From positions 1 to 17,517 of the forward strand of contig CAMOXW010000097.1 of the NCBI GenBank assembly GCA_946629405.1: a stretch of DNA of 17,517 nt, written 5' to 3'. Position 1 is the first letter of the stretch. Every line of letters begins with the position of its first letter. Positions 1 to 6,651 of this stretch are shown here, piece after piece. This stretch comes from an uncultured Ruminococcus sp. Lineage in GTDB: Bacteria > Bacillota_A > Clostridia > Oscillospirales > Ruminococcaceae. The position numbers were made by a program, and so were the translations under genes. The notes beneath the pieces are model-generated. The model ran no database searches. It had not been told where the DNA came from and saw nothing but the letters and a program-made list of their open reading frames with translations.

Positions 1-1
1 C

Positions 2-2113
2 GGTATGTTCTGCGGATTAGACACTCTCGGCCTTACTGCACACGATTTCCCTTATGCTGATCCTGAGGGTGTTTTCGTCATTGAGGAGGACTGCAAGCCT
101 GGAGATGATATCCACTCTGCTATCGGTCTTGACGATACTTCTGTAGAATTCGAGATAACCTCAAATCGTCCGGACTGCCTGAGCGTTATCGGTCTTGCAA
201 GGGAAACTGCCGCTACATACGGCACTGAGCTCAGGGTAAAGGCACCGGAATTCAAGGGTGTTCCCGGCGATGTCAACAGCTATCTCAAGGTTGATATCCA
301 CAATGCTGAAAAGTGTCCGAGATACTGTGCCGGTATCGTTAAAAACGTAAAGATAGAGCCCTCTCCGCGCTGGATGAGAGAAAGGCTTCGTGCAAGCGGT
401 GTGCGTCCGATAAACAATTTCGTTGACATAACAAACTACGTTATGCTCGAATACGGTCAGCCTATGCACGCCTTTGATCTCCGCTATGTCGAGGGCGCTC
501 ACATAAACGTCCGCAATGCTGAGAACGGCGAGAAGATAATGACTCTCGACGGTGTAGAGCGTGAACTCACCTCAGATATGCTCGTTATCGCTGATGAGAA
601 AAAGCCTGTGGCAGTTGCCGGCGTAATGGGCGGCGAATACAGCGGTATTATGGACGATACAACAACGGTTGTTTTTGAGTCAGCATACTTCGAGCCTTCA
701 CAGGTTCGCCAGACCTCAAAGAAGCTCCGCCTGAAGTCCGACGCTTCAGCACGCTATGAAAAGGGCGTTGATCCGACTATCTCAATGACCTGCCTTAAAA
801 GAGCATTCGAGCTCGTTGAATTACTCGGAGCAGGCGAAGTCGTAAATACCGTTATCGACTGCAATAAGTCTGATTTCAAGCCCTCTGAGGTAGTATTCGA
901 TCCTGAGTGGATAAACAATTTCCTCGGAACAGACATCTCTGAGGCTGATATGAAGGAATACCTCAGCCGCCTTGAATTCACATTCTCAAACGGCAATGTC
1001 GTTGCACCTTCATTCCGTATAGACATCGGCTGCAAGGCTGATATTGCTGAGGAGGTCGCACGAATTTATGGCTATAACAACATCCCCTCGACTGATTTCC
1101 GCGGTGTTGCAAGAGCTGAGTTCACTGAGGAGCAGAAGTTCGTCCGTACCCTCAGAAATGCCGCAGTATCACTCGGCGGCTATGAGATAGCTACCTATTC
1201 GTTCGTTTCACCCAAGTATTTCGACAAGATACGTCTGCCTGAGGACAGCGCTCTCCGCAATGTTGTACGCATCGTAAATCCTCTCGGCGAGGACACAAGC
1301 GTTATGCGTACTTCAACTATCCCCTCAATGCTCGACGTTCTCTCGTTCAACTACAATAACCGCAACGAGAAGGCCTGCCTGTTTGAGATCGCAAAGGAAT
1401 ACCTCCCCGCAAAGGAGGCAAAGCCCTTCATAAACGGCGATATTCTCGCTAACAGCGGCAGTCAGAAGCACAAGTATGAGTATTCTCTCCCTGATGAACC
1501 GCAGAGACTTACTGTTGGTATGTACGGCGGCGATGCTGATTTCTATACGATAAAGGGCATTGCTGAGCAGCTTCTTGCTGAGCTCAAGATCACCGATGTT
1601 GATTATGTCCGTGCAAACGATTCCGACGCATTCGACGAGAAGTGTGCTCTCCACCCCGGCAGAAGTGCTGTTATCCTCAAGGACGGCACTCCTCTCGGTA
1701 TCCTCGGCGAGGTCCACCCTGAGGTTCAGGAAACCTATGGCATCGGCGTAAAGACTTATGTCCTCAAGCTCAATATTCCTGAGCTTATGGCTGCCTACAC
1801 AGGAAGCATAACATACCAGCCGCTCCCGAAATTCCCTGCATCCACCCGTGACATCAGCCTTGTGTGCGACGAGGATACACCTGCCGCAGATCTTGAAAAG
1901 GCTATCAAGGGGGCTGTCGGAAAGATACTCGAAAAGGTTACTCTCTTTGACGTTTACCGCAGTGATGATATGAAGAAGAACGGCAAAAAGAGCGTTGCTT
2001 ACTCAATTTCTATGCGCTCACACGAGGGGACTCTCACCGATGAACAGGCTGACGGCGCTATGAAGCGCGTTGTGAAGGCACTCAATGCCATTGGCGCTGA
2101 GCTGAGAGGCTGA
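2..2113 (+). CDS. pheT: Phenylalanine--tRNA ligase beta subunit, 5'-truncated by window edge
   Basis: Beta chain of the cytoplasmic PheS2PheT2 phenylalanyl-tRNA synthetase, which charges tRNA-Phe. The frame is open from base 2. The first ATG (base 5) is internal: the residues around it (GMFCGLDTLGL) match the part of the N-terminal EMAP/OB-like tRNA-binding region that normally lies about 90 residues into the protein. About 703 of the usual 790-800 residues are present. Visible domains in order: the end of the OB domain; B3/B4 (about residues 105-290, with FVDITNYVMLEYGQPMHAFD and the editing-site region); B5 (about 295-370, ending ADIAEEVARIYGYNNIPS); the catalytic-like core B6/B7 (about 375-600); and the C-terminal FDX-ACB anticodon-binding domain (last 95 residues, PLPKFPASTRDISLV onward). 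pheS should lie just upstream, outside the window. A small membrane gene follows after 4 bases. Identity is secure. Confidence 0.97.
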   Translation, partial: GMFCGLDTLGLTAHDFPYADPEGVFVIEEDCKPGDDIHSAIGLDDTSVEFEITSNRPDCLSVIGLARETAATYGTELRVKAPEFKGVPGDVNSYLKVDIHNAEKCPRYCAGIVKNVKIEPSPRWMRERLRASGVRPINNFVDITNYVMLEYGQPMHAFDLRYVEGAHINVRNAENGEKIMTLDGVERELTSDMLVIADEKKPVAVAGVMGGEYSGIMDDTTTVVFESAYFEPSQVRQTSKKLRLKSDASARYEKGVDPTISMTCLKRAFELVELLGAGEVVNTVIDCNKSDFKPSEVVFDPEWINNFLGTDISEADMKEYLSRLEFTFSNGNVVAPSFRIDIGCKADIAEEVARIYGYNNIPSTDFRGVARAEFTEEQKFVRTLRNAAVSLGGYEIATYSFVSPKYFDKIRLPEDSALRNVVRIVNPLGEDTSVMRTSTIPSMLDVLSFNYNNRNEKACLFEIAKEYLPAKEAKPFINGDILANSGSQKHKYEYSLPDEPQRLTVGMYGGDADFYTIKGIAEQLLAELKITDVDYVRANDSDAFDEKCALHPGRSAVILKDGTPLGILGEVHPEVQETYGIGVKTYVLKLNIPELMAAYTGSITYQPLPKFPASTRDISLVCDEDTPAADLEKAIKGAVGKILEKVTLFDVYRSDDMKKNGKKSVAYSISMRSHEGTLTDEQADGAMKRVVKALNAIGAELRG

Positions 2114-2117
2114 GCCG

Positions 2118-2291
2118 GTGATATCCGCGATAATAAGCCGGCTGATAGTGCTGTTTATGCTTGTCTGCATCTATAACTGCACCGCCGGTATCGGCAAAAA
2201 GGACAGGAAACGCGCCCTCATCTGGGGTGCGCTGTTGCTTCTTACTGCCGTTGGTATCTATCTGCTTTATCTGTATGCGTCAGGGAAATAA
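2118..2291 (+). CDS. Small two-helix membrane protein behind pheT (unknown function)
   Basis: A 57-residue open frame starting at GTG. It is supported by a GAGAGG Shine-Dalgarno sequence (2104-2109) 8 bases upstream that lies inside the last pheT codons. The protein has two hydrophobic stretches, about residues 4-20 and 34-53 (the second LIWGALLLLTAVGIYLLYLY), separated by a basic loop with GKKDRKR. A helical hairpin with the loop in the cytoplasm is therefore likely. No catalytic residues are visible and I do not recognise a family. The 4-base gap to pheT suggests translational coupling and co-transcription. The pairing of good SD, tight spacing and clean two-helix pattern makes it a probable real gene rather than a chance frame. 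Confidence 0.6.
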   Translation: MISAIISRLIVLFMLVCIYNCTAGIGKKDRKRALIWGALLLLTAVGIYLLYLYASGK

Positions 2292-2297
2292 TGCGGA

Positions 2298-2322
2298 ATT
2301 ATTTGGGTAAATAACAAATAAT
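2298..2322. other. AT-rich inverted repeat after the pheT unit
   Basis: ATTATTTG at 2298-2305 is mirrored exactly by CAAATAAT at 2315-2322, with a 9-base loop. It lies 7 bases past the stop of the small membrane gene. It could act as a weak 3'-end stem for the pheT transcript, but no T-run follows on the plus strand, so it is not a canonical intrinsic terminator. Confidence 0.35.
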
Positions 2323-2340
2323 GTGGTCGATTGATTCCGG

Positions 2341-2459
2341 CGTTTGCGTAATTGCCATACCTCACAGTGAGGAGGAATGTCAGGACCGCTGTTTACAGCG
2401 CTTGTTTAAGTCAGTCTTGACATTCTGAGGCACTGTGATACAATGGCAATTTGCGAACG
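2341..2459. repeat. 119-base imperfect inverted repeat / structured element (possible ncRNA or MITE relic)
   Basis: The two ends of this stretch pair over about 42 bases each. Blocks: 2341-2348 with 2452-2459; 2350-2358 with 2443-2451; TCACAGTG 2362-2369 with CACTGTGA 2431-2438; GAATGTCA 2375-2382 with TGACATTC 2418-2425; then GGAC 2383-2386 with GTCT 2414-2417. Internal loops (3x4, and a symmetric 5x5 at 2370-2374/2426-2430) separate the blocks. The apex holds two further hairpins: CGCTG-TTTA-CAGCG (2387-2400) and CTT-GTTT-AAG (2401-2410). The register is almost constant, as expected of a folded RNA or an ageing palindromic mobile element. No gene lies inside it and no T-run follows on either strand, so a simple terminator is unlikely. 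The transcribed strand is unknown. Confidence 0.6.
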
Positions 2460-2490
2460 ACAAACCACCAAAAAAGTTACATACCCAATT

Positions 2491-2629
2491 ATTTTTAATT
2501 CGGAATTGCGGCGTACGGGGATGTCGGCATCGCTCCTCCCCCCCATGAATAATATATTTGTCAGGCACGGGCGACGTGACGGCGCCCTGCTACTTGCTGC
2601 TCACTAATAACTACTTACTAAAAATTTCA
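2491..2629. repeat. Modular intergenic repeat, copy 1
   Basis: Starts TTTTTAATTCGGAATTG (2492 on), continues through a hairpin with GATG-TCGG-CATC (2520-2531) and a second GC-rich hairpin GGGCG...CGCCC (2569-2587), then CTGCTACT and ends near ACTAAAAATTTC. The same modules occur in the same order at 3789-3900, and one module recurs at 6577-6594. Noncoding. The element abuts the aldolase promoter. Such modules look like dispersed chromosomal intergenic repeats, though I can only see these copies. Confidence 0.6.
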
Positions 2630-2637
2630 AAAAGCTC

Positions 2638-2666
2638 TTGACAAATCGCTGCGGGAGTGTTATAAT
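2638..2666 (+). promoter_or_regulatory. Consensus sigma-A promoter for the aldolase-like gene
   Basis: A perfect -35 TTGACA (2638-2643) and a perfect -10 TATAAT (2661-2666) are separated by exactly 17 bases. Transcription should start near 2673, giving a leader of about 75 bases before the ATG at 2748. A promoter this strong normally needs a repressor, which fits the palindromes immediately downstream. Confidence 0.88.
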
Positions 2667-2676
2667 GATATTCGTT

Positions 2677-2713
2677 GGTTAAACGCTTTAAACCGTTACA
2701 GCGTAAAGCTTTA
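2677..2713. promoter_or_regulatory. Two operator-like palindromes just downstream of the promoter
   Basis: GGTTAAACGCTTTAAACC (2677-2694) is palindromic at 14 of 18 positions with a central GC. TAAAGCTTTA (2704-2713) is a perfect 10-base palindrome. Both share the core TAAA...GCTTTA and their centres lie 23 bases apart, about two helical turns. They sit at the predicted start point and early leader, the place for a repressor. The AT-flanked central dyad resembles LacI/GntR-type operators. The cognate protein is not identified. Confidence 0.45.
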
Positions 2714-2747
2714 AAATTATAAAGTTAATCTGAAAGGATAGATAATA

Positions 2748-3722
2748 ATGAAAGAGATCTCAAAGCTCCTCGATTACAGACCTGATATAAAGGTCGTTGA
2801 TGCTACCCTCCGCGACGGCGGCCTCGTGAACGACTTCTTCTTCACCGACGAATTTGTGAAGCACCTCTATAATGCTAACCTCCGCGCAGGCGTTGACTAT
2901 ATGGAATTCGGCTACAAGGGCGACCGCGAGCTCTTCGATGAGAGCAAGTTCGGCCCCTGCAAGTTCTGCGATGATGACTATATACGTTCCATTGTCGGCG
3001 AAAACAATACCGACCTCAAGATAGCTGTTATGGCTGACGTCGGACGCTGCAACTACAAGAGAGATATCCACGACAGAGCTGAGAGCCCTGTTGATCTCGT
3101 GAGAGTTGCTACATACCTCCACCAGATACCCACTGCCGTTGATATGATAGAGGATGCCAAGAAGAAGGGCTATGAGGTAAGCTGCAATATCATGGCTGTC
3201 TCGACCGCTCAGGAGACAGACCTTAAAGTCGCTCTCGATATCCTCGGAAAGTCACCGGTTGACGTTTTCTATATCGTTGACAGCTTCGGCTCTATCTACC
3301 CCGAGCAGATGGCTCGCATCGCAAGCCTCTACTGCGAAATGGCTGACAAGTACGGCAAGAAGGTCGGAATCCACGCTCACGATAACCAGAAGCTCGCATT
3401 CGCTAACACTATCGAGGCTGTAGGCGACGGAGTTGACTGGCTTGATGCTACATACTCAGCTATGGGACGCGGCGCCGGAAACTGCGCGATGGAGCTTCTT
3501 CTCGGCTTCCTCAAGAATCCCAAGTACAACGTTTACCCCGTTCTCCAGTTCATCCAGGAGCATATGACTAAGCTCCGCGAGGACGGCGTTGTATGGGGCT
3601 ATGACCTCCAGTACCTCATGACAGGCCTCCTCAATCAGCATCCCAGAACGGCTATCCAGTTCACTAAGGACGGCAGAAAGGACTACGCAGAGTTCTATAA
3701 GGAGATACTGGCGCAGGACTGA
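2748..3722 (+). CDS. DRE-TIM (HMGL-like) aldolase/metallolyase family protein
   Basis: A 324-residue protein that looks like a single TIM-barrel domain of the HMG-CoA lyase / 4-hydroxy-2-oxovalerate aldolase / isopropylmalate synthase superfamily. The first strand carries DATLRDGG (residues 18-25), with the catalytic Arg22 and metal ligand Asp23. The second metal-binding motif is HAHDN at 209-213 (His209, His211). It is followed by the typical segment with DATYSAMGRGAGN. Known members cleave or form a C-C bond next to a 2-oxo acid using a divalent metal. The C-terminal communication domain of DmpG-type aldolases and a neighbouring acetaldehyde dehydrogenase are both absent, so the substrate is unknown. 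Start: ATG with GAAAGGA upstream. It is transcribed alone, between a consensus promoter and an intrinsic terminator. Confidence 0.85.
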   Translation: MKEISKLLDYRPDIKVVDATLRDGGLVNDFFFTDEFVKHLYNANLRAGVDYMEFGYKGDRELFDESKFGPCKFCDDDYIRSIVGENNTDLKIAVMADVGRCNYKRDIHDRAESPVDLVRVATYLHQIPTAVDMIEDAKKKGYEVSCNIMAVSTAQETDLKVALDILGKSPVDVFYIVDSFGSIYPEQMARIASLYCEMADKYGKKVGIHAHDNQKLAFANTIEAVGDGVDWLDATYSAMGRGAGNCAMELLLGFLKNPKYNVYPVLQFIQEHMTKLREDGVVWGYDLQYLMTGLLNQHPRTAIQFTKDGRKDYAEFYKEILAQD

Positions 3723-3765
3723 CCTGTGAGCCGGAACGGCTCGTTAAACATACAGAATACATCTG

Positions 3766-3795
3766 AAAAATGGTCGCCTGTGCGACCATTTTTTT
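3766..3795 (+). terminator. Intrinsic terminator of the aldolase-like gene
   Basis: TGGTCGC (3771-3777), loop CTGT, GCGACCA (3782-3788) and a run of seven T (3789-3795). The A-run at 3766-3770 extends the stem through the T-run, so the terminator may also work for the opposite strand. Confidence 0.9.
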
Positions 3796-3900
3796 AATTC
3801 GGAATTCGGAATGCGAAATTCGGAATTGTGGTGTCCGCTTCGCGGACGATCTTATTACTGCGGGCGCCGGGACGGCGCCCCTACTACTTTCTAAAATTTT
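3789..3900. repeat. Modular intergenic repeat, copy 2
   Basis: Begins in the terminator T-run with TTTTTAATTCGGAATTCGG and carries a local tandem of the CGGAATT unit (3797-3827). Two perfect hairpins follow: GTCCGC-TTC-GCGGAC (3833-3847) and GGGCGCC-GGGAC-GGCGCCC (3862-3880). It ends CTACTACTTTCTAAAATTTT. The order of modules matches copy 1 at 2491-2629, although the first hairpin has a different sequence in each copy. Noncoding. Confidence 0.65.
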
Positions 3901-3908
3901 GTTGCACT

Positions 3909-3936
3909 TTGAGGTCATGCTGCGTATGTGTATAGT
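3909..3936 (+). promoter_or_regulatory. Candidate promoter of the sigma/anti-sigma operon
   Basis: TTGAGG (3909-3914), a 16-base spacer and TATAGT (3931-3936) make a moderate sigma-A-like promoter 35 bases before the sigma factor ATG. An ECF self-recognised promoter in the same stretch (TTGTTGCACTTT from 3899) is equally possible. The sequence alone does not decide. Confidence 0.35.
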
Positions 3937-3970
3937 GAAAGCGGTACTGCTTATGAAAGGAGGGAAGTTA

Positions 3971-4522
3971 ATGACTGACGGCGAGATACTAAGGCTCATG
4001 CGCGAGTCGCCGACTGTGGGACACAGGGCACTTTTCGATGAATACTACAACTACGTCTGCGCTGTTTCTGCAAGGGTACTGCGCGGTGTCGGTACTCCCG
4101 AGGATATTGATGAATGTGTCACCGATACCTTCACGGAAGTTATTCTTCACCTCGACCCTGACAGATCAACTAATATAAAGGCGTATATCGGTACTGCCGC
4201 AAAGCATAAGGCTATAAGCTGCCGGCGGTCGCTTCTGGCTCAGCATGGCAGAGAGGTCGCTATGGATGATGAGAGCTTTCCCGAGCTGTCTTCGGGTGAG
4301 AATATCGCAGAGAATACCGAAAGGGCAGCAGTTACTGAGCAGCTCCTCCGGGAGATAGCAGCCCTCGGTGAGCCGGACTCGACCATTATCATACAGAAAT
4401 ATTTCTACGACCGCAAGTCAAAGGAGATCGCTGCTATCGTCGGCCTTTCTCCGCCGGCGGTGAGGCTGAGGGCTTCGCGGGCTCTGAAACGTCTCAGGAA
4501 ATCTGTCACGAACCTTTACTGA
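3971..4522 (+). CDS. RNA polymerase sigma-70 family, ECF-type sigma factor
   Basis: A 183-residue sigma factor of ECF layout with only regions 2 and 4. Region 2 spans about residues 18-90 (FDEYYNYVCAVSARVL, then the acidic DIDECVTDTFTEVI core and YIGTAAKHKAISCRR). Region 4 spans about 125-178, with the helix-turn-helix KSKEIAAIVGLSPPAVRLRASRALKRLR split around residues 149-176. An acidic, low-similarity linker (93-122) joins them. It should direct core RNA polymerase to a small regulon in response to an envelope cue. Start: the ATG at 3971 has AAAGGAGGG 6 bases upstream. The frame stays open further upstream, but that part runs through the intergenic repeat. The gene for the probable regulator begins 13 bases after the stop. 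Confidence 0.88.
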   Translation: MTDGEILRLMRESPTVGHRALFDEYYNYVCAVSARVLRGVGTPEDIDECVTDTFTEVILHLDPDRSTNIKAYIGTAAKHKAISCRRSLLAQHGREVAMDDESFPELSSGENIAENTERAAVTEQLLREIAALGEPDSTIIIQKYFYDRKSKEIAAIVGLSPPAVRLRASRALKRLRKSVTNLY

Positions 4523-4535
4523 GAGGAGAGATACT

Positions 4536-6566
4536 ATGAAAGACAAAAGAAATGTTATAAATATCCTGCAAAATGCAGATGATGAAACTATCGAAAGGAT
4601 AGTTAAGGATTATCCGCAGGCAGATAGCAAGAAGGCTGACCGCCTTTACAGACAGATAGAGCGCCGCGTTCAAAACAGCGACGGCGACTTCACAGCGGAT
4701 GAGGTAAGCGGTGTTGAGCGCCGCAGTGACAGACGTGTCTTCCGCAGAGTAGTTTCCGCTGCCGCCTGCCTTGCTATCGTCGCTGCCGGAACAGGTACCG
4801 CTTACGCGCTCAGGAGGAACGCTCCTGATAATGAAAAGCTGCCTGCCGCAGAGGTTACGGAGGAAGTCTCCTCCGATATGGCAGCTCCAGCAAGCAGGAC
4901 TGTCCCCGAGAATATAGACAAGGACTATATCATTGACCTGTGCAGCAATGCACGCTCTAACTATTCCGCGCTCAGTATGAGCTATACCAATACAACCAGC
5001 AGCGACTACGACCATATCTATACAGGCAGCTTGCAGATAGACAACAGAGCCGATACCTTCTGGTCTCAGGAAAAAGTTGATATTCTCAGAAAAGGGGAAT
5101 CCATCGGGAAATATGACGGCTTCATGTTTGCCAATGGTACAAACAGGGTATTCCGCATCGCCGATAATGCGAGGATGTACCAGGTAGATAATAATTATTC
5201 CGGCTCCAATTCAATGTTCTACTGCCCGGAAAGCTGGGTCAATGAGTGGCTCAGTACGGAGAATGACTGGTCTGTCGCAGAAACTACCACCTTCAGCGGC
5301 AGGGAATGTATAGTAATTACCGGAACGAGCGAATGTATAGTAATTACCGGAACGCCCCGTATCGAAAGCAATGACATCAGTTTCTGTATGTGGATAGACG
5401 CTGAAACCGGCGTTCCGCTGCGTTTCACACAAAAAGGGCAGTATTCTGCCACATTTGAGGTGAACAGCATAACCTACAATGACAACACAGGTTTTATGAC
5501 AAAGGACGGGTTCAAGGAGTTCCTGAAAGACTATGAGCCTGCTGAGGACGGCTATGACCTCAGCTTCCTCGATGAAAGTTCAAACTCCGGAAATACCGAT
5601 ATCCCCGGTGAAATAACTCAGGAGTGGCTCTATGAGCTGTGCACAACCCCTGAGAACAATTTCACAAGATGCTACATGGAGAGCACTGAGAACGGAATGC
5701 GTGTAACAAAGGCTGTCGACAACAAGAAGGGCATAAAGTATTATACAACTGACAATTCGGGAAGAATAGACTATGTTTACGGCGGAAAACGCATATCCAT
5801 CTTTGAACAGTCAAAGGAGGTCATCGAAAATCCTGTTGAAAATATGAAGTCTATAAGCTATGACGGCTCTCTCAATGACCTGTCAAAGTGGTCTGTTGAG
5901 GGCAGAGAGAAATATCTCGGCAGGGATTGTGCCGTTATCAGAGTTGCCGGCAATCCGGTAAGCTCTCAGCTCGAGGAAGCGTTCGATACACAGCGGTATA
6001 TTGACCTTGAAACAGGTATCACTCTCAGGATAGGTGCTTATGATGCTGACGGAATCCAGTATACCGTTGAAACATCAAAGTTCTTCGTTGATGATGATGC
6101 AACTATGATACCAACTCTGCAGGATATAAAGAAGATGATATCCGACGGCGGATATACTGTCGAGGACGGTCTTGACCTCAGCTTCCTTTTTGACGATACA
6201 GCATCAGCTACTGCCGATTCCTCTGTTACACCCAAAACAACTGAATCAGTAACCGAAACTATCCCGCCTCCGACCTCGGGCATTTCTGATGAGCCGGCAG
6301 CACAGACCGATATCTTCACAATGCTTGACGCTCTTGACTACCACGCAATCAGCTGTGACGGACTGCCTACTCATAAACTGACCGCTCCCGACGGTACTGT
6401 TTATTTGCTTCACCTTGACGAGAACTCAGCTTACCAGTATGTATGGCGCAGACCGAGCCTTATCGCGGACGATGACAACGAAGCTCCTCTCACTCAGGAA
6501 GTGTTCGATGCTATCTATGAGAACTGGGATAACCTTGACATCGTTGAATTGAACTATAAAGACTAA
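4536..6566 (+). CDS. Single-span membrane protein with duplicated LolA-like ectodomain, putative anti-sigma/sensor
   Basis: A 676-residue protein encoded 13 bases behind the ECF sigma gene, with SD GAGAGGAGAG. Residues 1-70 are charged and probably cytoplasmic, the right size for an anti-sigma domain, but no HxxxCxxC zinc motif is present. Residues 71-92 (VVSAAACLAIVAAGTGTAYAL) form one membrane helix. Outside lie two related beta-rich domains, about 125-345 and 362-550. Each ends with a segment (D/E)DGxDLSFLxD after a 'xxDxETGxxLRx' strand, a pattern like LolA/MucB-RseB-type lipoprotein-sensing folds. A Thr/Pro-rich linker (about 560-590) leads to an 85-residue C-terminal domain I do not recognise. 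Residues 256-273 contain a tandem copy of nine residues. Role as an envelope sensor holding the sigma factor inactive is inferred from position and topology. Confidence 0.72.
   Translation: MKDKRNVINILQNADDETIERIVKDYPQADSKKADRLYRQIERRVQNSDGDFTADEVSGVERRSDRRVFRRVVSAAACLAIVAAGTGTAYALRRNAPDNEKLPAAEVTEEVSSDMAAPASRTVPENIDKDYIIDLCSNARSNYSALSMSYTNTTSSDYDHIYTGSLQIDNRADTFWSQEKVDILRKGESIGKYDGFMFANGTNRVFRIADNARMYQVDNNYSGSNSMFYCPESWVNEWLSTENDWSVAETTTFSGRECIVITGTSECIVITGTPRIESNDISFCMWIDAETGVPLRFTQKGQYSATFEVNSITYNDNTGFMTKDGFKEFLKDYEPAEDGYDLSFLDESSNSGNTDIPGEITQEWLYELCTTPENNFTRCYMESTENGMRVTKAVDNKKGIKYYTTDNSGRIDYVYGGKRISIFEQSKEVIENPVENMKSISYDGSLNDLSKWSVEGREKYLGRDCAVIRVAGNPVSSQLEEAFDTQRYIDLETGITLRIGAYDADGIQYTVETSKFFVDDDATMIPTLQDIKKMISDGGYTVEDGLDLSFLFDDTASATADSSVTPKTTESVTETIPPPTSGISDEPAAQTDIFTMLDALDYHAISCDGLPTHKLTAPDGTVYLLHLDENSAYQYVWRRPSLIADDDNEAPLTQEVFDAIYENWDNLDIVELNYKD
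5301..5354 (+). repeat. In-frame 27-base tandem duplication inside the sensor gene
   Basis: Bases 5301-5327 and 5328-5354 are identical at 26 of 27 positions (the third base differs, AGG against AGC). The protein therefore reads RECIVITGT followed by SECIVITGT. The flanking reading (SGR-ECIVITGTP) makes sense with only one copy, so the second is a recent insertion, or an assembly slip. Confidence 0.95.
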
Positions 6567-6576
6567 AATCACGCGC

Positions 6577-6594
6577 GGCGATGTGGGCATCGCC
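6577..6594. repeat. Intergenic hairpin module, copy 3 (short)
   Basis: GGCGATG-TGGG-CATCGCC forms a perfect 7-base stem. It resembles the GATG-TCGG-CATC module of the repeat at 2491-2629 and is followed by a similar CCCCTGC tail. The AATTCGGAATT head and the second hairpin are missing here. Confidence 0.5.
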
Positions 6595-6615
6595 CCCTGC
6601 ACTCATTTTCCATAC

Positions 6616-6648
6616 AAAAAAGCTCCCCATACGGGGAGCTTTACTTTT
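6616..6648. terminator. Bidirectional intrinsic terminator between convergent units
   Basis: AGCTCCCC (6621-6628), loop ATAC, GGGGAGCT (6633-6640), with AAAAA before and TTTACTTTT after. The stem ends the sigma/sensor transcript on the plus strand and the yfmF-yfmH-lgt-folD transcript on the minus strand; the A-run at 6616-6620 supplies the U-tract for the latter. Confidence 0.85.
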
Positions 6649-6651
6649 GAC

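Noticed and set aside
2341..2459. Inverted repeat as an intrinsic terminator of the pheT unit
   Set aside because: The stem is far longer than a terminator, is interrupted by internal loops, and no T-run follows on either strand.
3770..3970. Longer N-terminal frame upstream of the ECF sigma factor
   Set aside because: It runs through the terminator 3' arm and the intergenic repeat. The ATG at 3971 has a strong AAAGGAGGG site and gives a normal ECF length.
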